Below are positions 1-7,357 of a stretch of DNA of 64,000 nt, piece by piece. The stretch spans positions 1 to 64,000 of the forward strand of contig DHVT01000010.1 of NCBI GenBank assembly GCA_002412775.1. Direction: 5' to 3'. Every line of letters begins with the position of its first letter. Position 1 is the stretch's first letter. Source of the stretch: Firmicutes bacterium UBA5201. GTDB lineage: Bacteria; Bacillota; Clostridia; Peptostreptococcales; Acidaminobacteraceae. The position numbers and the translations under genes were made by a program. Below the pieces are notes generated by a model. That model ran no database searches. It was not told where the DNA came from and worked only from the letters and a program-made list of their open reading frames with translations.

Positions 1-51
1 AATTCGGTATTTTCCCGACAGCCCCTTTCAATATAATGCTCGTGCTTTTGA

Positions 52-207
52 CTAAACTTTGTTGTTAGAACCGCCTGGTTTTTGATTCTTCTTAGAGCTT
101 TGAGCGTGACCTAATTTCTTATCAGGTCTATATTTTTGTTGTTCGATTTCTTTTTCTTTTTTCTTTTCAAGAATCTTTTTCATTGCTTCTTTAGCCTTTT
201 CTGACAT
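52..207 (-). CDS. Small basic hypothetical protein (51 aa)
   Basis: I do not recognise this protein. It begins with MSEKAKEAMKKILEKKKEKE and is very rich in lysine, glutamate and glutamine. A charged helix of about 25 residues is followed by a flexible basic tail (KKNQKPGGSNNKV). The start ATG follows a near-perfect AGGAGGGATA ribosome site, which is the main support for a real gene. There is no signal peptide, membrane segment or metal motif. It lies downstream of and co-directional with the M28 peptidase gene, 83 bp away. The composition would suit a nucleic-acid- or ribosome-associated small protein, but that is only a guess. Confidence 0.6.
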   Translation of the reverse strand: MSEKAKEAMKKILEKKKEKEIEQQKYRPDKKLGHAQSSKKNQKPGGSNNKV

Positions 208-290
208 GTTTATCCCTCCTCTGACTAGTGTATATCTTTATATTACACTATATTTGAAAATTGACAATACCATCTGACTGCGAATTGCCT

Positions 291-1193
291 CTAGTAAGCC
301 GCTTTTTTTAACCATTGAATCACCAGCATTCCCGCCTCACTGAGTTTCACTATACTCAATTTTTCTGGCGTATCCTCTGCTGTGTGATAGAAACGGTCAT
401 CCCAACAAAACAAACTGATGGCCGGTATACCTCTAGTCGCGAAGCTCCTGTGATCTGTTCTTCCCGATGCAGTCCTCGAAACTTCAAGACCAAGTTTTTC
501 ACCACTGGCCATAAACGCCTCCTGCAAAGGATATATGACATCACCATACCCTATTGTACATATGTATATTGGATGATCGAGTTCGGATCCCACCATATCA
601 AGATTGACCATTGCCACGGGATCCACTCCACCAATAGGATTCCCAGCAAGCCAGTCCGATCCAATGAATCCAGCTTCTTCCTCATTGAATGCCACGAAAA
701 TGAGCGTCCTTTTGGGTTTTTCCTCAGCCATCACTCGTGCGATTTCCATCATTACCGCCGTACCTGAAGCATTGTCGAGAGCTCCAGGCTCATGAACCAA
801 TGTCTTTCCTTCGAATACTGCTTTTGTATCAAAATGACCGCCAATTACTATGGTTTCATCTTTTAGTTTGGGATGACTTCCTCTTATGACTCCAATCACA
901 TTTGCTTTTTGTCCATCATATTCTTGAAGATAATTTGGCGCTTCAGGTGGTGCCTCAAGTCCGAAGGACTTGAATTTTTCCGCTATGTATTCCGCCGCTT
1001 CCCTATTGCCAGGAAGGCTGACATTTCGATGTGGAAACATCTCCTCGTTAGTCAAATCCAATATCGTCGCCATAATCCGATCACCGTCGATTGCTGTCGG
1101 ATCTGGACCAGTTCCGAGAAAACTCGAACAATAGACGACAATCGTCAGAAGCAAAATAATCAGCAGCAATCGTTTGTGATTCAGCTTTATCAT
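291..1193 (-). CDS. M28 family zinc aminopeptidase, membrane-anchored or secreted
   Basis: This is a dizinc exopeptidase expected to release N-terminal residues from peptides outside the membrane. An N-terminal hydrophobic segment (about residues 7-25) could be a signal anchor. The M28 metal ligands appear in order: His in GGHFDTK (about 120), bridging Asp in ALDNASG (about 140), the catalytic Glu pair in FNEEEAGFIGS (about 171-173), Asp in NLDMVGS (about 199) and a late His in FYHTAEDT (about 270). The 300-residue length fits a single-domain M28 enzyme. I chose the ATG at 1193 because TAGGGGGTGA precedes it; a longer in-frame start at 1217 has no such site. Substrate specificity cannot be read from the sequence. 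Confidence 0.88.
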   Translation of the reverse strand: MIKLNHKRLLLIILLLTIVVYCSSFLGTGPDPTAIDGDRIMATILDLTNEEMFPHRNVSLPGNREAAEYIAEKFKSFGLEAPPEAPNYLQEYDGQKANVIGVIRGSHPKLKDETIVIGGHFDTKAVFEGKTLVHEPGALDNASGTAVMMEIARVMAEEKPKRTLIFVAFNEEEAGFIGSDWLAGNPIGGVDPVAMVNLDMVGSELDHPIYICTIGYGDVIYPLQEAFMASGEKLGLEVSRTASGRTDHRSFATRGIPAISLFCWDDRFYHTAEDTPEKLSIVKLSEAGMLVIQWLKKAAY

Positions 1194-1229
1194 TGATTCA
1201 CCCCCTAATAATATCAAAGTCTTTATAAT

Positions 1230-2141
1230 TCAATCCATCATATATTTTGCATATCGCACAAATGTATAAAGTACCATGAGGATTGCCCAAATGATTTCTA
1301 TGGTCACAAGAACAGATAGTGCCTTAAGTTCAACTCCCGATTGAATTAAAAATGCATTCGACATTTTAAGTGCCAGTGCGGAAATGACAAATGGAAAAGT
1401 ATAGCTGGACATACTGGGATAGAACTTCAGTTTGAAAAGCCTTGGCATCTGAAGCGCTGCAAAACCAGTCATCAATAGTGCGACAGACATCAAAATGGCC
1501 ACCATGACCATGTTTTTTTCAGTGAATGCGCTCAAATAACCAGCGAGCAACAAGCTGGCTGGAGCCGCAAATATCAATATAGTATTGGCGGCAGGTTCTG
1601 GTATGTTCTTGAATTTCACGACTCTAGCCAACACCACTGGAATCAGGGGTAGATAAACCAAGAGTCCAAACCAGAACAATATTTGTCCAATTATGGTTTG
1701 GCCAAAAGTCGGAGCCGTCACACTCCCTGTGACAATTCCAACATACAATACGAAATATGTGGGGAAAACCTTGCTCATAGAAAAGTTCATCACATGTTTC
1801 ATTGTGAAAAGAATTACCAAAACGCCAGAAACCAACAAACCGATAATCCATATCAGAAATGCGATATTTGGAAAGTTCGGCCTTAAGTAGCCAGCCAGGA
1901 GAATAATCGTCATAGGAATGGTTTGCATCACCCCTGCTGTTACAGGACTTTGGAAGTTCTCTTTTAAAGTCTCGGGAAAACGAATAATTTTTAGCATCAA
2001 AAAGAACAATAGGGTTCCACTAAGACTGCCACAAAACCACCTGACTTCATTACTGTATGATCCGAGAAGATTTCCTAGAGATGCCAGAGCGAGCATAAGA
2101 CCGGAAATGGGAAGAGGCATTTTTTTCAAGAAACCGATCAT
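1230..2141 (-). CDS. TDT family transporter (TehA / C4-dicarboxylate type)
   Basis: A 303-residue integral membrane protein with about ten hydrophobic helices. It opens with a MPLPISGLMLALASLGNL segment typical of the tellurite-resistance/dicarboxylate transporter (TDT) family, which includes TehA and the malic acid and sulfite exporters. Family members are proton-coupled or channel-like anion exporters; the substrate here is unknown. The start overlaps the stop of the upstream C_GCAxxG_C_C gene as ATGA, so the two are translationally coupled. The M28 peptidase gene follows 36 bp downstream. Confidence 0.82.
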   Translation of the reverse strand: MIGFLKKMPLPISGLMLALASLGNLLGSYSNEVRWFCGSLSGTLLFFLMLKIIRFPETLKENFQSPVTAGVMQTIPMTIILLAGYLRPNFPNIAFLIWIIGLLVSGVLVILFTMKHVMNFSMSKVFPTYFVLYVGIVTGSVTAPTFGQTIIGQILFWFGLLVYLPLIPVVLARVVKFKNIPEPAANTILIFAAPASLLLAGYLSAFTEKNMVMVAILMSVALLMTGFAALQMPRLFKLKFYPSMSSYTFPFVISALALKMSNAFLIQSGVELKALSVLVTIEIIWAILMVLYTFVRYAKYMMD

Positions 2142-2626
2142 TGCGCTTCCCCTGCTTTCTGAATGAATCGTTCATCCAGCTCGCGTACAATGATTCGAGC
2201 GGTTGTCTCTGTGATTTCCCCAGTGAATCTCACACATTGTTTCTTATGCTCTCCAGAAGCCATATCCATCCCTTGTGTCAAAATTCTACAGCAAAGCACT
2301 TTGTTGCGTTCCTTGAACCAATCGTGGAGTTCTGCGGCCAGTTTCAATGTCTTCACACTTTTTTCATCAGTGGGACTTGATCCTCTTGTTCTTCCGAAAA
2401 AATATCCGATCATCATGACACCACCTGAAACGGCACCACATACGCATTTGGATTTCCCTATTCCAACTGGAAAACCACTTGCCATGGCAATCATTTCCTC
2501 TGGCATTTTCGGGTCGAAATTACTTCTTATGGCACTTACAATAGCTTCTGAACAGTAGAACTGACCAGTTTTGAACAACTCTTCCGCATCGTCTCTCACC
2601 TTTTGAATATCAATTTCAGTTTTCAC
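2138..2626 (-). CDS. C_GCAxxG_C_C family redox protein
   Basis: A 162-residue member of the cysteine-motif family named C_GCAxxG_C_C. It shows the first Cys in GQFYCSEAI, then the CVCGAVSGG core with its glycines, then later cysteines in CCRILTQG and KKQCVRF. Such proteins occur in anaerobes next to redox enzymes or transporters; their biochemical role is not settled, though disulfide or metal-cluster redox is suspected. I place the start at a GTG (2626) with a TAAGGGGGAT site just upstream, rather than the longer in-frame ATG at 2671. It is coupled by ATGA to the TDT transporter, which suggests that the transported compound and this redox protein act together. Confidence 0.82.
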   Translation of the reverse strand: MKTEIDIQKVRDDAEELFKTGQFYCSEAIVSAIRSNFDPKMPEEMIAMASGFPVGIGKSKCVCGAVSGGVMMIGYFFGRTRGSSPTDEKSVKTLKLAAELHDWFKERNKVLCCRILTQGMDMASGEHKKQCVRFTGEITETTARIIVRELDERFIQKAGEAQ

Positions 2627-2739
2627 GCGAATCCCCCTTATTATATAATCTTTATGATTATACAACATCATAAGGAGATTGACTTAAACTATAAATTAGT
2701 TTTATGGTACGAGCCAATTCATAAGTATCATCCTATTCG

Positions 2740-3594
2740 TTATAATCTGATGGCACCATTTTGATCCATCTTATGCTCATAGATGTTCCATCCCGGAAAA
2801 TCAGAATTCAAAAATGCCTTAAGTTCTTTGACAATATCAATCGCATCCCCGTCAACCAAGCACATGATCGTCGGTCCTGCACCACTCAGGAAACACCCTA
2901 TGGCCCCAGCCTTGTATGCCCTGTCCACAACCTCTTGATAACCTGGAATCAACTCACTTCTAAAAGGCACATGCAAACGGTCATTCAACCCTTCTCTGAT
3001 CAAATCCATTCTTCCTGTCGCAAAAGCGGAAAGTAAGAGACTTACCCTGGCGACATTGTAAATGCCGTCTTTATGATCAATCACCTTTGGCAACACACTT
3101 CTCGCCATTTCAGTGGATAGTTCGAAATCTGGAACAATGGCGATGAATTTTATCGAATCCTGTATTGGCATATTGTTGACCAAAATTTTATCATTGACCA
3201 TCACGGAAATCATGAGACCACCAAATATCGCTGGCGATACATTGTCCGGATGACCCTCCATTTCAGTGGCAAGTTTCAAAATCTCATTTTTGTCCAGTGG
3301 GTCTCCGAGCATAGCATTGGCACCCATTATACCACCAACTATGCAAGCTGCGGATGAACCAAGTCCCCTTGAAATTGGAATTTCTCCTTTGACTCCGATA
3401 TTGACTTCGACAATAGGTTGGCCAAGAGCCTGAAAAGCATGTCTATAAGCTCTATACACCAAATGATCCTCTGGAAGGTTGCATTTTTCGGATGCTGAAA
3501 ATGTAAAAGTGTTGTACCTGTCAATGGCCAGCCCAAGCACGTCGAACCCCGGACCAAGATTTGCGGTAGTGGCGGGCACTCTGATCTCAATCAT
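2740..3594 (-). CDS. thrB: Homoserine kinase
   Basis: A GHMP kinase that phosphorylates L-homoserine to O-phospho-L-homoserine, the substrate of the threonine synthase encoded just upstream. The N-terminus VPATTANLGPGFDVLGLA is the family hallmark, and the ATP-binding PxxxGLGSSAA loop reads ISRGLGSSAACI at about residue 85. The C-terminal GHMP segment AIGCFLSGAGPTIMCLV is intact. The length of 284 residues is normal. The ATG at 3594 lies one base past the thrC stop and is preceded by AAAGGTGGT; a longer GTG start at 3606 is less likely. No homoserine dehydrogenase gene is in the window, so this is thrC-thrB without hom. Confidence 0.95.
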   Translation of the reverse strand: MIEIRVPATTANLGPGFDVLGLAIDRYNTFTFSASEKCNLPEDHLVYRAYRHAFQALGQPIVEVNIGVKGEIPISRGLGSSAACIVGGIMGANAMLGDPLDKNEILKLATEMEGHPDNVSPAIFGGLMISVMVNDKILVNNMPIQDSIKFIAIVPDFELSTEMARSVLPKVIDHKDGIYNVARVSLLLSAFATGRMDLIREGLNDRLHVPFRSELIPGYQEVVDRAYKAGAIGCFLSGAGPTIMCLVDGDAIDIVKELKAFLNSDFPGWNIYEHKMDQNGAIRL

Positions 3595-3595
3595 T

Positions 3596-5068
3596 TTATG
3601 CACCACCTTTCAACAATTTGAGAGTGACTTCTTTCATATTTCCAGTGTCACAGATATGATCATGTATAATCGGCAACAACTCGAGTTCAGCGAGTTTATC
3701 CGGCACAGGCGCATGCATCTGTTCAGAAAGCAGATCCAGTTTCTCAAACTCGTCATTTCCTGTAGACTCCACACCGATGGACTTCAACACCTTATCTGAA
3801 AATTTGTAGGGACTCGCAGTCGAAGCAATCAGAGTGACATTACGATCCGCTGATTGGTCACAGTATTTTTTATAGGCACAGTAAGCTACAGCTGTGTGAG
3901 GATCCATAATGTAATCTTCCTTCTTATGAAGAAACTCTATCCAATATGAAATCTCTTCTTCAGTGGCCATATCCGGATAAACGATATCGCCTTCAGGTTG
4001 ATAACGATAGACACCGTCATTTGAAAGCGCATCCATTTTTTCCCTGATCAACGATTCATCCTCACCTGAAGTGTGATAGATGAACCTTTCCAAATTGCTG
4101 GAAATCAAAATGTCCATCGAAGGAGATGATGTCGTCTTCAGCGTTCTCCTTCTGTCGTATGTTCCACTTTGGAAGAAATCAGTGAGAATTCGGTTGTCAT
4201 TGGATGCACAGATCAATTTTGAAATAGGCAGTCCCATTTCTTTGGCGTAATATGCCGCCAAAATATTCCCGAAATTTCCTGTGGGCACTGCCACGTTCAC
4301 GGAATCACCCATTCTGATGACATCGTCTTTGATCAGTTGGAGATATCCATAAACATAATAGATGATCTGTGGGATCAACCGACCGATATTGATGGAGTTG
4401 GCGGATGACAGCACAAATCCGTTCTCGGACAGTAACTGATTGAAACCATCGTCACCGAACATTTTTTTGACGCCATTTTGCGCATCATCAAAATTCCCGT
4501 TCAATCTGACCACGAAAGTATTGTCCCCTTCTTGAGTCAGCATTTGCTTTCTCTGGATCGGACTCACACCTTCTTCAGGGAAGAAAACGATCACTTTAGT
4601 TCCGGGGACATCCTTGAATCCTTCGAGTGCCGCTTTGCCAGTGTCTCCCGAAGTTGCAACCAGAATGACGATTTCTTCTTTGATTCCACTTTTTTCTAGT
4701 GCTGTTTTAAGCAGATAAGGTAAAATGGAAAGCGCCATATCCTTAAATGCGAATGTCGGACCATGGAAAAGTTCCAAGAAAACCGCATCTCCCTTGACAA
4801 CCAAAGGAACAATCTGCTCCGTTTCAAATTTTGAATCATAGGCCTGAGCAACGGCTCTTTTGATTTCATCGGAAGTGAAATCCGTCAAATACAATTCCAA
4901 AATCAATTGTGCAATATCCTGATAAGACATCTCAAGCATTGTTTTCAAGTCGGGCAACATTGGAAATGATTCTGGAACGAACAATCCTCCATCCTCTGAT
5001 ATGCCTTTGATGATTGCCTCACCACCTGTCAGACTTTTGCTCTTGTCTCTAGTGCTGTGATACTTCAT
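3596..5068 (-). CDS. thrC: Threonine synthase
   Basis: A PLP enzyme converting O-phosphohomoserine to L-threonine. It begins with the characteristic thrC N-terminus (MKYHSTRDKS, then EDGGLFVPE). The PLP lysine is in HGPTFAFKDMAL at about residue 109, with phosphate-cup glycines in ATSGDTGKAAL and the late VPTGNFGNILA. At 490 residues it is a full-length enzyme of the longer, E. coli-type class. GGGAGG precedes the ATG. The start lies 20 bp inside the end of the UPF0303 gene, and thrB follows one base after the stop, so all three genes are probably one transcript. Confidence 0.95.
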   Translation of the reverse strand: MKYHSTRDKSKSLTGGEAIIKGISEDGGLFVPESFPMLPDLKTMLEMSYQDIAQLILELYLTDFTSDEIKRAVAQAYDSKFETEQIVPLVVKGDAVFLELFHGPTFAFKDMALSILPYLLKTALEKSGIKEEIVILVATSGDTGKAALEGFKDVPGTKVIVFFPEEGVSPIQRKQMLTQEGDNTFVVRLNGNFDDAQNGVKKMFGDDGFNQLLSENGFVLSSANSINIGRLIPQIIYYVYGYLQLIKDDVIRMGDSVNVAVPTGNFGNILAAYYAKEMGLPISKLICASNDNRILTDFFQSGTYDRRRTLKTTSSPSMDILISSNLERFIYHTSGEDESLIREKMDALSNDGVYRYQPEGDIVYPDMATEEEISYWIEFLHKKEDYIMDPHTAVAYCAYKKYCDQSADRNVTLIASTASPYKFSDKVLKSIGVESTGNDEFEKLDLLSEQMHAPVPDKLAELELLPIIHDHICDTGNMKEVTLKLLKGGA

Positions 5069-5537
5069 GACTACCTCCCAAATAATCTGTCAATACTTCC
5101 ACAACCAGCGCATGATCATCCTCGGAAGGCAAGCCGGATACTGTTATGGTTCCAATCACACCTGTTCCTCTGATGATAATCGGAAAACTACCACCGTGGG
5201 CGGCAAATTCACTCGAATCCAAAAGGAACTGATCCTCTATTGTCGTATTTTCATTTTCGAGAAACAAGCTCATGTAATATGAGCTGTGTGAGAATCGATT
5301 GACAACGTTCTTTTTTCTTTCTATCCAGGCCTCATTGTCAGGACTGGAACCGCTCAGTGCAGTGTGGTAGAGCCTGTGTCCGTTTCGAGTGATGTCGATG
5401 GCTATCGGAAGTCCTCTTTTGAATGCAATGGCATAAAGCATTGACCCTATTTCATAGGCATTTTCAAAAGTGAAACGATCAAACTGAAGTGTTTTTTCTT
5501 GGTATAGAATATTGTCGATTTTCCATTCATGATTCAT
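5049..5537 (-). CDS. UPF0303 / heme-degrading-domain family protein
   Basis: A 162-residue protein of the UPF0303 family, related to the HbpS/GlcG fold (DUF336). Recognisable parts are FENAYEIGSMLYAIAFKRGLP, IDITRNGHRLYHTALSGSSPDN, EFAAHGGSFPI and GVIGTITVSGLPSEDDHALVVEVL. Relatives bind heme or small ligands, but an enzymatic role is not established for this subfamily. I chose the ATG at 5537, which has AAAGGGGA upstream; a longer in-frame start exists. Its end overlaps thrC by 20 bp, tying its expression to threonine synthesis. That pairing may be incidental. Confidence 0.8.
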   Translation of the reverse strand: MNHEWKIDNILYQEKTLQFDRFTFENAYEIGSMLYAIAFKRGLPIAIDITRNGHRLYHTALSGSSPDNEAWIERKKNVVNRFSHSSYYMSLFLENENTTIEDQFLLDSSEFAAHGGSFPIIIRGTGVIGTITVSGLPSEDDHALVVEVLTDYLGGSHEVSQH

Positions 5538-5562
5538 CTGCTGTTGTCCCCTTTGATTATTT

Positions 5563-6375
5563 TTAAAAACCATTGATATATTCATTAAACGTTTCGTTTT
5601 GATAACCGACCACAAAACTGCTCAGCTTGATCGGATACTCGTTTCCAAAATGATAGGCATCGATTTCCTTTAATATATCATCCGTTTTTCCTTCCACGAC
5701 ATTTACAGGTTTGCCGATAAAAATGATCATGAATTGATCGCCACCGTACCTGCCGACTATATCTACCTCATCTACTGTTTCTCTCAAAATGTCAGCAGTT
5801 CTTCTCAACACGTGATCACCGAAAATATGTCCTTCTTTTTCGTTGATTTTCTCAAAATCTTCAATCGTTATTATACAAGTCACAATGAAATCCATTGTGG
5901 TATGAGATTTCTGGATTTCGGAGGCCAGATGTTCGAGCATCGTATTTCGATTGTTGACCTGCGTCAATATGTCATATAGATTTCTTTTTGAATGAAAGTC
6001 CTCATTTTTTTCCATGCCAATCATTCTTTGCGTTACATCGAGAGTATATCCACGGGCAATCAACGGCTTATCCAGTTCATCCTTTTCTACGATCTCGCAT
6101 TTGTCATAAAACCATCTATACCCACTGCCTTTTTTTCTGATCCTATAGATGACCTCATACTCATCAGTTTCACCTAGGATCATCGCAAGCATTTTATCTC
6201 TCGCCTCAGAATAATCCTCGACATATATCTTTTCATTGAAAAACTCGGTGGTGATTATTTTAGGCATGTCATTGCCATCATATCCTAGACATGAATACCT
6301 CAAAGGTTCGACGTCAATGATATTCGTCTTCAGATGCCAAGTCCATTCTCCTAAACTTTCATTGTTTATGTCCAT
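5563..6375 (-). CDS. PAS domain protein with degenerate, C-terminally short GGDEF domain
   Basis: A soluble 270-residue signalling protein. Residues about 5-125 form a PAS fold of the PAS_3 type (YRIRKKGSGYRWFYDKCEIV). The rest is a GGDEF-like domain with IEDFEKINEKEGHIFGD and a signature changed to YGGDQF. The first metal-binding Asp position appears as Glu, there is no RxxD inhibitory site, and the protein stops at about the last beta strand, lacking the usual C-terminal AD-x-AMY-x-AK helix. I infer a catalytically impaired diguanylate cyclase relative that may act as a nucleotide or PAS sensor. The start at 6375 has GGAG upstream. It sits 16 bp after the ArAE transporter gene. Confidence 0.75.
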   Translation of the reverse strand: MDINNESLGEWTWHLKTNIIDVEPLRYSCLGYDGNDMPKIITTEFFNEKIYVEDYSEARDKMLAMILGETDEYEVIYRIRKKGSGYRWFYDKCEIVEKDELDKPLIARGYTLDVTQRMIGMEKNEDFHSKRNLYDILTQVNNRNTMLEHLASEIQKSHTTMDFIVTCIITIEDFEKINEKEGHIFGDHVLRRTADILRETVDEVDIVGRYGGDQFMIIFIGKPVNVVEGKTDDILKEIDAYHFGNEYPIKLSSFVVGYQNETFNEYINGF

Positions 6376-6391
6376 ATTATGCTCCAATCCA

Positions 6392-7357
6392 TTATACCAA
6401 TGTCTCAACGATAGTATCTTTCGACTCTAGAAAATGTTCCAGGTCATTGATGTACTCATAAAGTGTTGCCCTGTTCTCAAACTCCTCCCTTGTTGTGGGA
6501 AGATCCATTTTTTTGAATGACTTTCTGTAGGATTCAATGACTTCAAAGATTTCTTCGCCCATTCCAATGCCTTGGAATTGATCCGCTATATACTCTGTAA
6601 GCTCAGCCACCATGGTGGTTTGCTCACAGGTCGCATATAGCCTATTGAAATATCTCTTCATATGGTGCAGAATCTCGAATTGAACGATTCTCGCTTCCAT
6701 GAATTTGACATAAAATGTGACTTTTTTGTTCAGTCGGTTTTCTGCTTCCTTCCACGCCCTGTCATAGCCCTCTTTGAGTTTCAACTCCAGATTTTCATAT
6801 AAGCTCTCATCTGTTGGCAAATCATGTTTTCTGAGTCTTTCAGCCATGTTTTTCAGAATGGTTTTCATCATTTGGTCGATTTCATAGGCATCTTGGTCAA
6901 GCTTATTTTCTAAACTTGGCATGTAGATGTTGAGCACAAATCCAATGCCGGCTCCAATGAGCATTTGCATCATCTCGTTGGAAAGTGCCGCGAATGTTAC
7001 AGATTGTATGGATAACAGATGAGTGACCAGTACCGAACACGGCACTATCCCGTCATTGAATTTCAACTTGACTGCAATGGGGATGAATACCAATAGATAT
7101 ATACCAAAAGCCAGCGCTGTAAAACCTATAGTTGAGAACACAACCGCACCAATGGTAAGCGCCAGGACTGTGGATCCGATTCTCATCACTGCCAGATCCA
7201 GCGATCTTTTTTTTGTGTGTTGTACACTTAATATGACAATGATTCCAGAGTTGGCCGCATATGCCAAATTCAGCTTTTGTGATATATATACTGCGATGAT
7301 CGCACCAATCACTGTTTTTAGTGTCCTAGGACCAACATATTTACGAATCGTATTCAT
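6392..7357 (-). CDS. Aromatic acid exporter family (ArAE_1 / FUSC-like) protein
   Basis: A 321-residue membrane protein with an N-terminal bundle of hydrophobic helices (about residues 12-150) containing the ArAE motif TLKTVIGAIIAVYISQKLNL and the HTKKRSLDLAVMRIGST loop. A mainly helical, charged cytoplasmic domain follows (about 155-320, ArAE_1_C-like). Bacillota members are annotated as putative aromatic acid exporters, but substrates are mostly untested. The gene starts 17 bp inside the 3' end of the GGDEF-EAL gene and is followed closely by the PAS-GGDEF gene. A transporter embedded between two signalling proteins suggests a shared transcript. Confidence 0.82.
   Translation of the reverse strand: MNTIRKYVGPRTLKTVIGAIIAVYISQKLNLAYAANSGIIVILSVQHTKKRSLDLAVMRIGSTVLALTIGAVVFSTIGFTALAFGIYLLVFIPIAVKLKFNDGIVPCSVLVTHLLSIQSVTFAALSNEMMQMLIGAGIGFVLNIYMPSLENKLDQDAYEIDQMMKTILKNMAERLRKHDLPTDESLYENLELKLKEGYDRAWKEAENRLNKKVTFYVKFMEARIVQFEILHHMKRYFNRLYATCEQTTMVAELTEYIADQFQGIGMGEEIFEVIESYRKSFKKMDLPTTREEFENRATLYEYINDLEHFLESKDTIVETLV

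Noticed and set aside
315..767. Long plus-strand open frame opposite the M28 peptidase
   Set aside because: No ribosome site, no recognisable protein; it is a shadow of the peptidase gene.
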